From contig JAERSV010000041.1 of the NCBI GenBank assembly GCA_016845345.1, positions 1-44,853 of the forward strand: a stretch of 44,853 bases of DNA, given 5' to 3'. This DNA is from Methanobacteriota archaeon. GTDB lineage: Archaea; Thermoplasmatota; Poseidoniia; Poseidoniales; Thalassarchaeaceae. Shown piece after piece: positions 24,670-34,064 of the stretch (position 1 is the stretch's first letter; every line of letters begins with the position of its first letter). The notes under the pieces were generated by a model, which saw nothing but the letters and a program-made list of their open reading frames with translations, was not told the DNA's origin and ran no database searches. Position numbers and translations under genes: made by a program.

Positions 24670-25905
24670 TTATGAGAAATTTTTTGCAGAAGCCGCTAGT
24701 GAGTCTAGTGCAGGCATAGGCTTTCCAGCAAGGAAGGTTAGGCATGAACCCCCCCCCGTACTATTGTGGCCAATTTTTTCATCAACCCCACGTTGGTTTA
24801 CCAGCGTACCTGTATGGCCTCCACCAATGATAACAAAAGCATCGGTTTCAACACAGGTGTTTAGAATTTCAATCGTTCCAAAAGCGAATTGAGGTTTTTC
24901 AAAATAAGATGCAGGACCATTCCAAAGCACACATTTTGCCTCCATAATTGCAGGCCTGATTGACATCAATGTTGCAATTCCAATATCATAGATTGGATAT
25001 TCTGTAGGCAATTCTTGAACCGATAAAGGAACTCTCTGTGAATCAATTTCAATTGCTAAGTCAGTTGGTAAGATCAGTTTGTTGAGGTGATTCTCAACCA
25101 CCCATTCGGCCATTTCCCAAGTTCTTTCAAAAGCATCTCCAAGACTTCCACGAATGTAATTTTCATTCTCATATCCAAGTGAATTTCCTGCCGCCCATAA
25201 CATCAGATTTCCTACAACACCTACAGGAATAATGGTGTCAACAACATCTCGATTAAGAAGATTGACTGCTATATCCAGTGAATCATCACTTTTGACACCG
25301 CCAAGAATTACCACATGTGGTCGAGGTGGATTGTCCACAACACCACCAAGAGCCTCTAATTCTCCCTGAACTAAAACCCCCGCATAAGAGGGTAGAACGG
25401 GGCCAAAACCACAAATTGTTGGTGAATTTCGATGAGCACAAGCAAATGCATCGTAGACAAATGCATCAGCAACACTGGCAAGTTTTTGCACTATTTCAGA
25501 TTGTGACAATTCCTCAAGAGATGCCTTTTTCATTGATATCTCTTCATCCCATCCTCGTACATTGTCCAAGAAGAGCATATCTCCATTGTTCATTTTCTGT
25601 ATCGCGTTAAGAGCGACCTCTCCACAGATATCTGCGATAAACTCGATATTTCTACCGAGTAAAACACCCAATAATTCTGCGTGTTTTTCCATTGAGGTGA
25701 AGTCATCTTTGCCTGGTCTACTTTGGTGTGCTAAAAGAACCACTTTTGAACTCCCAAGTCGCCTTATAGTCGGTAAAATTGCACGTAACCTTGCATCATC
25801 AAGGAACTCTCCTGTTACAGGATTTAGTGGAGAATTGACATCAACTCTGACAAGCACAGTCTTCCCAGAAAGGTCTGCATCACTCAGGCTGAGGAGCGAG
25901 GCCAT
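24670..25905 (-). CDS. pgk: phosphoglycerate kinase
   Basis: The 411-aa protein spans the full PGK length. It has V-R-V-D-V-N-S-P-L near residues 19-27, a D-A-F-x-x-A-H-R segment, G-G-V-K-S-D-D-S-L-D, the W-N-G-P-x-x-Y-F-E-K-P-x-F-A-x-G-T segment, and the C-terminal G-G-G-H-T...S-T-G-G-G-S nucleotide loop. It interconverts 1,3-bisphosphoglycerate and 3-phosphoglycerate with ADP/ATP. Archaeal-type substitutions are present (D-A-F-A-C-A-H-R instead of D-A-F-G-x-A-H-R). It is convergent with the HD gene, with a 20-nt gap, and divergent from the DNA methyltransferase. Confidence 0.95.
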   Translation of the reverse strand: MASLLSLSDADLSGKTVLVRVDVNSPLNPVTGEFLDDARLRAILPTIRRLGSSKVVLLAHQSRPGKDDFTSMEKHAELLGVLLGRNIEFIADICGEVALNAIQKMNNGDMLFLDNVRGWDEEISMKKASLEELSQSEIVQKLASVADAFVYDAFACAHRNSPTICGFGPVLPSYAGVLVQGELEALGGVVDNPPRPHVVILGGVKSDDSLDIAVNLLNRDVVDTIIPVGVVGNLMLWAAGNSLGYENENYIRGSLGDAFERTWEMAEWVVENHLNKLILPTDLAIEIDSQRVPLSVQELPTEYPIYDIGIATLMSIRPAIMEAKCVLWNGPASYFEKPQFAFGTIEILNTCVETDAFVIIGGGHTGTLVNQRGVDEKIGHNSTGGGSCLTFLAGKPMPALDSLAASAKNFS

Positions 25906-26002
25906 TGGTTGGCCGACTTGACGCTTACCTTTTACTGAAACGGTCTCGGAATAGCCAAAATCTAGGTTGATTAATCGAGCAAAACTCCTACTTTGCGAAC
26001 TC

Positions 26003-26008
26003 TATAAG
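26003..26008 (+). promoter_or_regulatory. candidate TATA box for the DNA methyltransferase gene
   Basis: TATAAG lies in the divergent pgk/methyltransferase region and would start transcription near 26030. The short leader contains GGGGTTGGG just before the ATG at 26044. The assignment is positional. Confidence 0.4.
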
Positions 26009-26043
26009 AATAGACAGCGAACCTCGCGCGTAGCGGGGTTGGG

Positions 26044-27006
26044 ATGCCACGCAATGGAAATAGTAAGGCGGATGCTGGTGAAAAAACAGCCGACGCGCGC
26101 GCAGTGCCACGAATAGGTAGTAGTAAGCGCAGTGGAACTAAGACCTCCTCTTTTGGCGTTTCAAAGAGAGAAAGCCATGACTCGGCGAAATTTTATGGCT
26201 CAGCAATGTATAATGCTCTACCAAAGGAGTCGGATACCGGTGATTTGGGTGTTCTACCTGATGCATTAGTCAACCGTGTTGTGTGCGGTGATTCTAGAAA
26301 TATGCGAGAGGTTCCTGATAATTCGGTTCACATGATGGTCACCTCACCTCCATATAATGCATCCAAAACATATGATGATGACCTTGCTCTAAGTGAGTAT
26401 CTAGAACTGTTGAGAGGAGTGTTTGACGAGTGCTACCGCTTACTTGTGCCGGGCGGCCGTGCTTGTATTAACGTGGCAAATTTGGGCCGGAAACCGTACA
26501 TTCCTCTTTCGTCTTTCATCAATCAGATAATGATTGAAATTGGATTTCTGCCACGTGGTGAAATTATTTGGAATAAGGCCGCGAGTGCAGGCGTTTCATG
26601 CGCATGGGGTTCATGGAAATCGGCATCTAATCCAACGCTGAGAGATGTTCACGAATACATTTTGGTATTTTCAAAAGGTGAATACAAGTTACCACGCGGG
26701 CGAAATGAAAAAGATGAGGGCCGCGTAGACACAATTGGCAAAGAGGAATTTATTGAGTGGACTAAGTCAATTTGGACTTTCCCAACAGTTAGCGCGAAGC
26801 GGGTAGGACATCCTGCTCCTTTCCCAGTTGAATTACCAAGTCGTTGTATGGAACTGTACACCTTTACTGGAGATATTGTTCTTGACCCGTTTGCAGGCTC
26901 GGGCTCAACAGGAATCGCTGCTAAGAAAAATGGCCGCAAGTATCTATTGTTTGATATTAGTCAAGAATACTGTGACCTTGCTCAAAAGCGAATTGCAGAT
27001 GAATAA
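26044..27006 (+). CDS. orphan DNA methyltransferase (N4-cytosine type likely, beta class)
   Basis: The 320-aa protein has a Ser/Lys/Arg-rich N-terminal stretch (1-75), then V-V-C-G-D-S and motif IV T-S-P-P-Y-N near residues 101-106, followed by a target-recognition segment. Motif I, D-P-F-A-G-S-G-S-T-G, lies near the C-terminus at about 282-291. Catalytic motif before SAM motif is the beta-class order, and T/S-P-P-Y is typical of N4-cytosine enzymes, whereas D-P-P-Y is usual for N6-adenine. No restriction endonuclease gene lies beside it, so it is probably a solitary methylase. The recognition site cannot be read from the sequence. Confidence 0.88.
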   Translation: MPRNGNSKADAGEKTADARAVPRIGSSKRSGTKTSSFGVSKRESHDSAKFYGSAMYNALPKESDTGDLGVLPDALVNRVVCGDSRNMREVPDNSVHMMVTSPPYNASKTYDDDLALSEYLELLRGVFDECYRLLVPGGRACINVANLGRKPYIPLSSFINQIMIEIGFLPRGEIIWNKAASAGVSCAWGSWKSASNPTLRDVHEYILVFSKGEYKLPRGRNEKDEGRVDTIGKEEFIEWTKSIWTFPTVSAKRVGHPAPFPVELPSRCMELYTFTGDIVLDPFAGSGSTGIAAKKNGRKYLLFDISQEYCDLAQKRIADE

Positions 27007-27050
27007 TTCATCTATATTGCCCTTTGAATTTGACAAGATACGAACCGGTC

Positions 27051-27854
27051 ATGACATTGATGAGGCTAGAGCGCCCCGGCCAGTTCATGGATGGGGTGAG
27101 AAGCTTGCCACTTTTTCGCCGATATTTCGGTGATGCCTTCCCCTCAAACTCTAATTTAGCAATTGATTTGTGTAAGCGTGGTGGGGTATCGAACTCCTCA
27201 CAACTCGTTCATCTAGGATGTGGTCCCGGCACTGTTTCGTCTATCTTATCATCTAAATTTGAGTGCACTATTTCAGGCATAGACCCTTCACCGAACTTGA
27301 TTGGAATCGCACTTACTGAATGGAAAAGAGAATCTCTAGAATTTGAACGCGCATCCCTTGACAAGACACCTTTGATTGATGCTTGGGGTACTCATTTGTT
27401 GAATGAATCACGTCTTTCCGTGGTTAAAAATCCCAGTCAAATACTTAAGGAGGCTCATCGATTATTGTCTGATGATGGAGTGTTGATGAACTCTGAATTG
27501 GTTGTAACCAACCCTTCACTTTTAGATGCCAAAGTGAACCGATTTTTAGACACAATTTTTGGTCAAGATGAAGACCGCTCAATAGACGGTTGGGTGAGTC
27601 TGATTGAAGCGAATGGATTTGATATGATTGAGGCTAGAGAAGAGCCTCAAATAATGAAGTCAAATCGTAAAAAATTGGGTCGAGCAATGATGGGTTTTCG
27701 GTTACTACAAAGAACGGGCCGACTTTCTTTATCTGAGCTTGGATTAGGTGCTTTCGAGGATGACTTTAATGAGGTTGTAAATTCGACATTGCAAGCAATG
27801 GATGAGGGACTAATCTCCTATGGTTCATTTATTTCACAGCGCTCAGCACTATAA
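27051..27854 (+). CDS. SAM-dependent methyltransferase
   Basis: The protein is about 267 aa. The SAM motif V-H-L-G-C-G-P-G-T-V lies near residue 55 and is followed by G-I-D-P-S, typical of class I methyltransferases. Further on come E-A-H-R-L-L-S-D-D-G-V-L and a C-terminal helical half. The start is uncertain: ATGs at 27051 and 27060 and a TTG at 27024 are in frame, and none has a clear Shine-Dalgarno. A competing frame begins with ATG at 26999 overlapping the DNA methyltransferase stop, so the true N-terminus needs care. The substrate is unknown. Confidence 0.75.
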   Translation: MTLMRLERPGQFMDGVRSLPLFRRYFGDAFPSNSNLAIDLCKRGGVSNSSQLVHLGCGPGTVSSILSSKFECTISGIDPSPNLIGIALTEWKRESLEFERASLDKTPLIDAWGTHLLNESRLSVVKNPSQILKEAHRLLSDDGVLMNSELVVTNPSLLDAKVNRFLDTIFGQDEDRSIDGWVSLIEANGFDMIEAREEPQIMKSNRKKLGRAMMGFRLLQRTGRLSLSELGLGAFEDDFNEVVNSTLQAMDEGLISYGSFISQRSAL

Positions 27855-27874
27855 TTTCAGCACATTTCGGAAAA

Positions 27875-27889
27875 CACCCCTCCGGGGTG
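27875..27889 (+). other. hairpin in the leader of the 1191-aa surface protein gene
   Basis: CACCCC, loop TCC, GGGGTG is a perfect 6-bp hairpin about 30 nt before the preferred start at 27920 and 20 nt after the stop of the methyltransferase gene. It could act as a terminator, a processing site or a translation control element. Confidence 0.35.
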
Positions 27890-27919
27890 ACAATAAAATG
27901 TAAGCGCTTTCGTGGGAAC

Positions 27920-30900
27920 ATGATGGGCAGTAAGTCAGTACTAGTCGTTGTTGCCTTGACATTGTTGTCTTTGACTATAGGAATTAGTCATAATTTTGTT
28001 GAAAAGGAATTAGATTCTAGCCGTCAATTCCAACTCAATTTTGCTGAAAAAACATCACACACTGATATTTGGGCAACACCTGCTGGCGGCTCTGGCTCAG
28101 ATATGGTTTGGGACATGGTCCTTGACTCATCAGGGAACTCGTTTGTCACTGGTTCTTTCTCTGGTTCAGCAACTTTTGGTAATACGATTCTCAACTCAAT
28201 GGGTGGCCTTGATGGATTCGTAGCAAAAATGGACTCTTCAGGAAATTGGCTCTGGGCTTCTCATATTGCTGGCGGTTACGAAGATTGGGGGCTTGGAATT
28301 GATGTTGACCCACAAGGAAATGTGTATGTCACAGGGCCTTTCATGGATTCTCAGTCAACAAATAGCCCCTCTGTAACTCTTGGTTCCACCACGCTTGCAG
28401 CACACACTCAGTCGAGTTATGATGTGTTCATCACGAAGTTGGACAGTAGTGGAAACTTCCTATGGGCCGAAACCTCAAAGAAAATTGAACTTTTAGACCA
28501 GACCACATGGACTTACGAAGAACAAATGGGTCAAGTCATGCCAACAGACATCAAATTTTTCAATAACTCACTTTCAGTTTCTGGCTCTTACAACGGCAAA
28601 ATTTGGGCACACACAGATGCTCAGGGTGAATGGTATTATGAGAGCACTCAAGGCACTTCAGATGTATGGCTTGGTTTCTTAGAATCTAATGGGGCATGGT
28701 CATCAACTGCAGCGTGGGGTGGTGATTCTCAATTTGATTCAGCAACTGCAATTGCACCTTCCCCAACTGGAAATTACTGGTATGTAGCAGGAAATTTCGC
28801 AGGCACGGTTGATTTTCCCGGTGGAGCAACCATTTCCTCAAGCGGAGGTTCTCAAGATGTTTGGGTTATGCAAGTAACTGATGGTGGTGATGTGGAATGG
28901 ACCACTTCTGGTGGGGGAACTGGTCAAGATGTTTTACGCAATTTAATTGTTGATTCCCAAGACTCTGTCTATGCGGTTGGTGAATTTGATGGTGTGCTGG
29001 CAAGTTATGGAAATGACCGCCTAACTGCAAACTCAGGTGGCACGGATGTTTGGGCTGGAAAAATAGGTGTTGACAGTACTTGGGCTTGGGCAAAGAAAGG
29101 CGGGGGCTCATCAGACGATATGGGCTTCTCAATTGCGCTTTCAGCGGATGAAAGCGCGGTGTTTACAGTTGGTCAAATTGCTGGAATGACTACTTTTGAG
29201 AATTCTGCAACAACTCGGATGGCTAATACCAGTGGTGCATCAGATGCTTTCGTGGCGGTTTCCTCAGCGGCGACTGGTGAATGGGAAGACGTCTTTGTCG
29301 CCGGTGGACCTAGTGGTGGTGATCGTGCTTGGGCAATAGATGTTGATTCACAGAATATTACACACACTGCTGGAAGATTCAAGGGAACTAGTAGTGGCCC
29401 AGCAGAATTTGGTTCAGATGATATCGTCAGTGCTGGCGATTTTGACGTCTTTGTTTGGAAAGGACTCATCGAGGATGATGATGATGACCGAGTTGCAAAC
29501 GAGGATGATGATTGTCCAACAGTTTGGGGTAATGCAACGGTTTCACCGTACATTGGTTGTCCAGATGCAGATGGCGATGGTTATGCCGATGTTGATGATT
29601 CACATCCCTCAATACCCTCCCAGTGGCGTGACACAGATGGTGACGGATACGGTGACAATCCGAATGGTTTTGAGGCTGATAATTGCACAACAATTCCAGG
29701 GACTTCAACAATTGATTTACTCGGTTGTGAAGATAGCGATAGTGATGGTTGGTCCAATGTTAGAGATGCATTCCCAACAGAACCAACTCAATGGAATGAT
29801 AGTGATGGAGACCAATTCGGTGATAATTGGGACGATGAAAGTTTGACTCCAACATACCAAAGTCTTGGTTTGGGTGGATTTGTGTTTGGAGCAGTGAATA
29901 TGGATTATTGTCCAACACTTCCAGGAGTAGACACACTTGACAATCCTGGTTGTCCAGATACTGATGGTGATGGTTGGTCAGATGTGACTGATGATTTCAT
30001 CAACAATCCAACTCAACATCAAGATACAGATGGTGATGGTTGGGGGGATAATCACTCTGCAGGGTCTACTCAAAGCGATTATTTACCATTTGACGAAACT
30101 CAATATCAAGACCAAGATGGCGATGGATGGGGAGACAATCAAGACGGTAACAATCCCGACACATTCCCACTAGATGAAACTCAACAAACCGATGTTGATG
30201 GTGACGGCTTTGGCGATAATTTGAGTGGAAACAACGGTGATGCTTGCCCTGATGTGTGGGGTGACTCATGGCGGGACCTGCTTGGGTGCCCTGATGTTGA
30301 TGGCGATGGTGCTTCGGATGATGGTGACACATTCCCATCAGATTGGTCACAGTGGTCAGACAGCGATAACGATGGTCAAGGGGATAATTGGGCTAATCCA
30401 CATTGGAATGAAACTCGGAAACCTCACTGGCCAGGAGAGTTCATACCAGGGGCGACAAACTCTGACAAACACCCACTTGACTGGGATGCTGATGGTTGGG
30501 AGGATGAGAATACCACGAATGGTGCAGAACCGTGGGATGATTGCCCAGAAGAGGCCGGAGATTCGTGGCAAGACCGATTTGGTTGCCTAGATAGTGATGG
30601 CGATGGATGGTCAGATGATAATGACAATTTCAAAGATGACCCAACGCAGTGGCGCGATACTGACCGTGATGGATTTGGTGATGAGCGAAATGGAATGAAT
30701 GGCGATGCCTGCCCGACGATTCGTGGGGATTCTGAACATGATAGACTGGGTTGCCCTGATACCGATACTGATGGTTGGTCCGACCCGATGGACTCACTCT
30801 CACCAAACCCGTGGAATACATCACAAGGCGCAGACCTATTCCCTGCTGACCCTGCAAGATGGAATCAATCGCACGTGATTGATACATCAAGTTCTGCAGC

Positions 30901-31495
30901 ATCAGATGGTGGCTTAGCCGCAGGAATTGGTTTAGGTGCATTGATTGCAATGATGTTTGTGATGGTATTTGTGATTGTTATTCTCAAGTTCCGTCAGAAT
31001 GATGAATATGACGAATATGAAGACGAATATGAAGATGAAGATGATGAGTTGAGAACTAGTAGAGCGGCTGAAATTTCACGCTCTTGGCAAGAGCATGGAA
31101 CGGCTCCACCTCCGCCACCCGACGGTGCTGAAATGATTACGGCGACAGGTGACCCAGCACCTTCGACAACGAGTTATGTCTCACCACCTCCGCCGACAGC
31201 GGCCAATACTTTGCCATCAGCGAGGAGTTCAGTGCAGATTTCACCTGCGCTAGAACCACCAAGCGAGCCACTGCAAGCGGGTGATGAGGGCGTGATGGAT
31301 TCAATGGACACGAACTTAGCGATGTCACTTCTTGATAGTGGCGATGATTCCGAAGTAGAAGAAGAAACCGAGTCAATGGAAGAAGCCTCGGAAGCAGCAG
31401 AATCAGAAGAAGCCTCAGAAGATTCCTCAGAAGAAGACGTCTCCGAAGATGAAAGAGTCGAAAACCCGAGTGATGACGATGACCCTTGGGCCTAA
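27920..31495 (+). CDS. large secreted surface protein: beta-propeller repeats, TSP3 calcium repeats, membrane anchor, acidic tail
   Basis: The protein is about 1191 aa from the ATG at 27920. That start begins a hydrophobic signal segment (V-L-V-V-V-A-L-T-L-L-S-L); the GTG at 27887 would add a basic N-terminus. Residues about 45-515 are repeated W-x-x-x-x-G-G...D-S-x-G-N-x-x-V-T-G-x-F units like SBBP/beta-propeller repeats. Residues about 517-980 hold many Asp-rich TSP3-type units of the D-x-D-G-D-G-W-S-D and C-P-x-x-x-G kind, each expected to bind Ca2+. One helix at about 997-1025 anchors the protein. A cytoplasmic tail of about 165 residues is acidic and Ser/Pro-rich and ends in D-D-D-D-P-W-A. 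It is probably an adhesin or envelope protein. Confidence 0.85.
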   Translation: MMGSKSVLVVVALTLLSLTIGISHNFVEKELDSSRQFQLNFAEKTSHTDIWATPAGGSGSDMVWDMVLDSSGNSFVTGSFSGSATFGNTILNSMGGLDGFVAKMDSSGNWLWASHIAGGYEDWGLGIDVDPQGNVYVTGPFMDSQSTNSPSVTLGSTTLAAHTQSSYDVFITKLDSSGNFLWAETSKKIELLDQTTWTYEEQMGQVMPTDIKFFNNSLSVSGSYNGKIWAHTDAQGEWYYESTQGTSDVWLGFLESNGAWSSTAAWGGDSQFDSATAIAPSPTGNYWYVAGNFAGTVDFPGGATISSSGGSQDVWVMQVTDGGDVEWTTSGGGTGQDVLRNLIVDSQDSVYAVGEFDGVLASYGNDRLTANSGGTDVWAGKIGVDSTWAWAKKGGGSSDDMGFSIALSADESAVFTVGQIAGMTTFENSATTRMANTSGASDAFVAVSSAATGEWEDVFVAGGPSGGDRAWAIDVDSQNITHTAGRFKGTSSGPAEFGSDDIVSAGDFDVFVWKGLIEDDDDDRVANEDDDCPTVWGNATVSPYIGCPDADGDGYADVDDSHPSIPSQWRDTDGDGYGDNPNGFEADNCTTIPGTSTIDLLGCEDSDSDGWSNVRDAFPTEPTQWNDSDGDQFGDNWDDESLTPTYQSLGLGGFVFGAVNMDYCPTLPGVDTLDNPGCPDTDGDGWSDVTDDFINNPTQHQDTDGDGWGDNHSAGSTQSDYLPFDETQYQDQDGDGWGDNQDGNNPDTFPLDETQQTDVDGDGFGDNLSGNNGDACPDVWGDSWRDLLGCPDVDGDGASDDGDTFPSDWSQWSDSDNDGQGDNWANPHWNETRKPHWPGEFIPGATNSDKHPLDWDADGWEDENTTNGAEPWDDCPEEAGDSWQDRFGCLDSDGDGWSDDNDNFKDDPTQWRDTDRDGFGDERNGMNGDACPTIRGDSEHDRLGCPDTDTDGWSDPMDSLSPNPWNTSQGADLFPADPARWNQSHVIDTSSSAASDGGLAAGIGLGALIAMMFVMVFVIVILKFRQNDEYDEYEDEYEDEDDELRTSRAAEISRSWQEHGTAPPPPPDGAEMITATGDPAPSTTSYVSPPPPTAANTLPSARSSVQISPALEPPSEPLQAGDEGVMDSMDTNLAMSLLDSGDDSEVEEETESMEEASEAAESEEASEDSSEEDVSEDERVENPSDDDDPWA

Positions 31496-32940
31496 GCGTC
31501 ATCAAACTTTTTCAGGTCAATAATTTGGCCGATTTTCTCATGTACGAGGGCACGAATCTGAGCCAAACCTTCCTCGGATGTAGCCTCAGCCCGCATCACT
31601 AAAATTGGTTCTGTGTTAGATGGTCGGCATAGGAACCAACCTTTCCATCCATCTCCAGAAAGCCGGATTCGAACCCCATCAACAGTGACCATTTCATATT
31701 CTGAAAAAGCATTCTCCACGTTTTCCATGGTTTCTTCCCGACCACCGGTTAAGGGTACTTTTGCTTCTCCTGTACTAGGGTAGGTAGGGATAGTCGAGAG
31801 CCTTTCTGAGAAGGTTATACCACCATTTTCAGGTGAGGGATCGCGGCCGACCAACTCGAGCATTCTTGCAGTGCAGTACAGCGTATCGTCAAACCCAGGC
31901 CACTTGTCATTGAAGAAGAAATGACCGCTCATCTCTCCAGCGAGTGGAGTCTCTGGAGAATTATTGAGGGCTAGTTTTTGGAACGAATGTCCTGTTCTCA
32001 TCATGGTAGGAATTCCGCCGTTGGCAGCGATGGTTTCTTCTAAGGCGATTGAGCATTTTACATCATAAAAAACGGTGCGAGCCGCATCAGAAGCAGAATC
32101 TGAAACTCTTGAGAGAATGTCAGCGGCAAACAAAGCAAGTAATCTGTCTGGATGAATGAAATTACCTTTTTCATCCACCATTCCCATTCTGTCTCCGTCA
32201 CCATCAACACCGATGCCAAATTCGGCACCAGTTTCGCGCACGGTTCGTCCGAGTAACTCCATGTTTGAGGGTCGTGTTGGGTCGGGAGGGTGGACGGGGA
32301 ATGAGTTGTCCCATTCACACAAAATACAAGTGTCATCAGCGCCTAACATTTTCAAAATGTCCACCATGAATGGTCCGGGTACAGCATTTCCGGAATCAAC
32401 CACAACTTTCACTGGTCTGTTAGGTAGGCCAGTTGAAGCGACGATATCATCGTAATATTGATGCTTGAAATCATCAATGATGAGATGACTTCCTGTACCA
32501 GTTTTGAAGTTACCAGCAAGGAAGACTTGTAACAATTCTTGTAATTCATCTCCAGCCATCGCGGCTGACCCTCGACACATTTTGAAACCATTGTATTCGG
32601 GTGGGTTATGACTTGCTGTAATTACGATTCCACCGTCAACGGGCAGTGTGACTGTTGCATGGTATAGAGCACCGGTTGGCATGATTCCTAGGTCATGAAC
32701 ATCGACTCCTGAATCGTTGAGTCCACTCACAAAAGAGGCATGAAGTTCGGGGCCTGATTCACGAATATCGCGGGCTACTGCAAGTGAGTTACAATCTAGA
32801 AAAGTCGCGAGAGTACGACCAAGACGATAAGCGAAATTTGGAGTTAGTGGGTCTCCAGCAATGCCTCGAATATCATAGGCTTTGAAGGCGGCAGAAGCCT
32901 TCTCCAAGTCCAAGTCAGTTGGCCACTCTACTGGCTCCAT
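31492..32940 (-). CDS. phosphomannomutase/phosphoglucomutase (alpha-D-phosphohexomutase)
   Basis: The 482-aa enzyme has all four phosphohexomutase signatures: the phosphoserine loop T-A-S-H-N-P-P (S110), the Mg site D-G-D-G-D-R at 246-251, the sugar-specificity loop G-E-M-S-G-H at 335-340, and the phosphate-binding R-P-S-N-T-E-P at 439-445. G-E-M-S-G-H is the form usual in PMM/PGM enzymes. It interconverts hexose 6- and 1-phosphates to feed nucleotide-sugar and glycan synthesis. The stop codon overlaps the stop of the convergent surface-protein gene. Confidence 0.92.
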   Translation of the reverse strand: MEPVEWPTDLDLEKASAAFKAYDIRGIAGDPLTPNFAYRLGRTLATFLDCNSLAVARDIRESGPELHASFVSGLNDSGVDVHDLGIMPTGALYHATVTLPVDGGIVITASHNPPEYNGFKMCRGSAAMAGDELQELLQVFLAGNFKTGTGSHLIIDDFKHQYYDDIVASTGLPNRPVKVVVDSGNAVPGPFMVDILKMLGADDTCILCEWDNSFPVHPPDPTRPSNMELLGRTVRETGAEFGIGVDGDGDRMGMVDEKGNFIHPDRLLALFAADILSRVSDSASDAARTVFYDVKCSIALEETIAANGGIPTMMRTGHSFQKLALNNSPETPLAGEMSGHFFFNDKWPGFDDTLYCTARMLELVGRDPSPENGGITFSERLSTIPTYPSTGEAKVPLTGGREETMENVENAFSEYEMVTVDGVRIRLSGDGWKGWFLCRPSNTEPILVMRAEATSEEGLAQIRALVHEKIGQIIDLKKFDDA

Positions 32941-33022
32941 TGGATTGGGCGAGTCGCCACTTCTCTAAAAGCGCCACTACTTAGAATCGTAATTTCTGAC
33001 CTGAAATCATAACGGAGGAGAC

Positions 33023-33030
33023 TATATATT
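33023..33030 (+). promoter_or_regulatory. TATA box, leaderless promoter of the surface protein at 33054
   Basis: TATATATT is followed 24 nt later by the ATG at 33054. The spacing makes the mRNA leaderless. This is the strongest TATA match seen in the window. Confidence 0.6.
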
Positions 33031-33053
33031 AATTTTTTAACGAGCGAATATTA

Positions 33054-34064
33054 ATGTCAAGTAGATGTTTTGTATCCTCTTTGTTAATGGTGACTTTGTT
33101 AATTTTTTTAAACTTTCAATCATCGACTGATTCTATGGAATTAGATTTTTTGAATGAAGAATGGTATTCATCAGAAGACGAAATGGATTCCACTCCATGT
33201 GATTTTGAGGGTAGACTTCAAGTGTCTTGGAATCTGAACAAACTCTCCACAGATTCAGAATTAATAGGTGAAATTTCCATCTGTGGATTTGACCCAGAGA
33301 TGTTGTTGATTCCAAATAATTATTCTCTAGAATACACAATGATGATTTCAGGACAACCAATTTTGATGGAAAAGGTAAACCCTTCTGGAATTTTACAGTT
33401 TTCAATAACAAATATCTCTGAGGAAAATCTCGTTTCACTCGTCGCGGCTCCAATCTTTTCAAAAAACATTACAGCACTTTCTGAGCACAATAATTCCGAC
33501 AATGGACCTGGTGGTTATCTCACAGAAGATGGCCAAGTGGCTCCACTTGCCCCATCATTACCCCCAAGACAGTTTTTCACTTGTCAACCATACAATCAAA
33601 GTGGCGGCATGATGTATGATTTCGTATCTATCGCTGGCTCACCATTTGGCCCTGCATTTGTGAGTGCCACTAATCACCCATGTATGTCTGTACCACTCTA
33701 TGCTGACCACTTTTCTTTTGCAACATGGTTTTATGCCCTCAACCCACAATCTGCTTTTTGTGCTTCTCAGTCAACTAATATTTCAATTAGCGAAAATTCC
33801 AATATTGGCCAAGCTGGCGGGAGAACGTATGACAATATTGTATTTTCAAGAGTTGCACAAGCAGTGAATGACCCATATGGACAATGCTTTGGCGTGCCAT
33901 CAGTGAACAGTTCTATCGGAACACCTGTATACACATCATCTTCAAAACCAACAGGTATTCCAGATTATTCTAACACTACGTTTGGAACATGGACGATGGT
34001 GATGGTGTTGATGATGACCTTGACAATTGCCCGTTCACACCTCTTGATTCACTTCCCGATTTAG
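33054..34064 (+). CDS. secreted surface protein, 5' part of a frameshifted gene
   Basis: The frame starts with a signal peptide (S-L-L-M-V-T-L-L-I-F-L-N-F) followed by a beta-rich, Ser/Asn-rich extracellular region. Residues after about 310 (T-M-V-M-V-L-M-M-T-L-T-I-A) are nonsense. The same nucleotides in the frame starting at 33989 read D-D-G-D-G-V-D-D-D-L-D-N-C-P, a TSP3 unit. The correct protein therefore crosses frames between about 33974 and 34000. It is best viewed as one gene, 33054-34402, of about 449 aa. A real mutation, a sequencing error or a translational shift are all possible. Confidence 0.75.
   Translation: MSSRCFVSSLLMVTLLIFLNFQSSTDSMELDFLNEEWYSSEDEMDSTPCDFEGRLQVSWNLNKLSTDSELIGEISICGFDPEMLLIPNNYSLEYTMMISGQPILMEKVNPSGILQFSITNISEENLVSLVAAPIFSKNITALSEHNNSDNGPGGYLTEDGQVAPLAPSLPPRQFFTCQPYNQSGGMMYDFVSIAGSPFGPAFVSATNHPCMSVPLYADHFSFATWFYALNPQSAFCASQSTNISISENSNIGQAGGRTYDNIVFSRVAQAVNDPYGQCFGVPSVNSSIGTPVYTSSSKPTGIPDYSNTTFGTWTMVMVLMMTLTIARSHLLIHFPI

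Noticed and set aside
31661-31680. A TTCGAACCC string resembling a tRNA T-loop
   Set aside because: It lies within the phosphohexomutase coding sequence and no acceptor or anticodon arms surround it.
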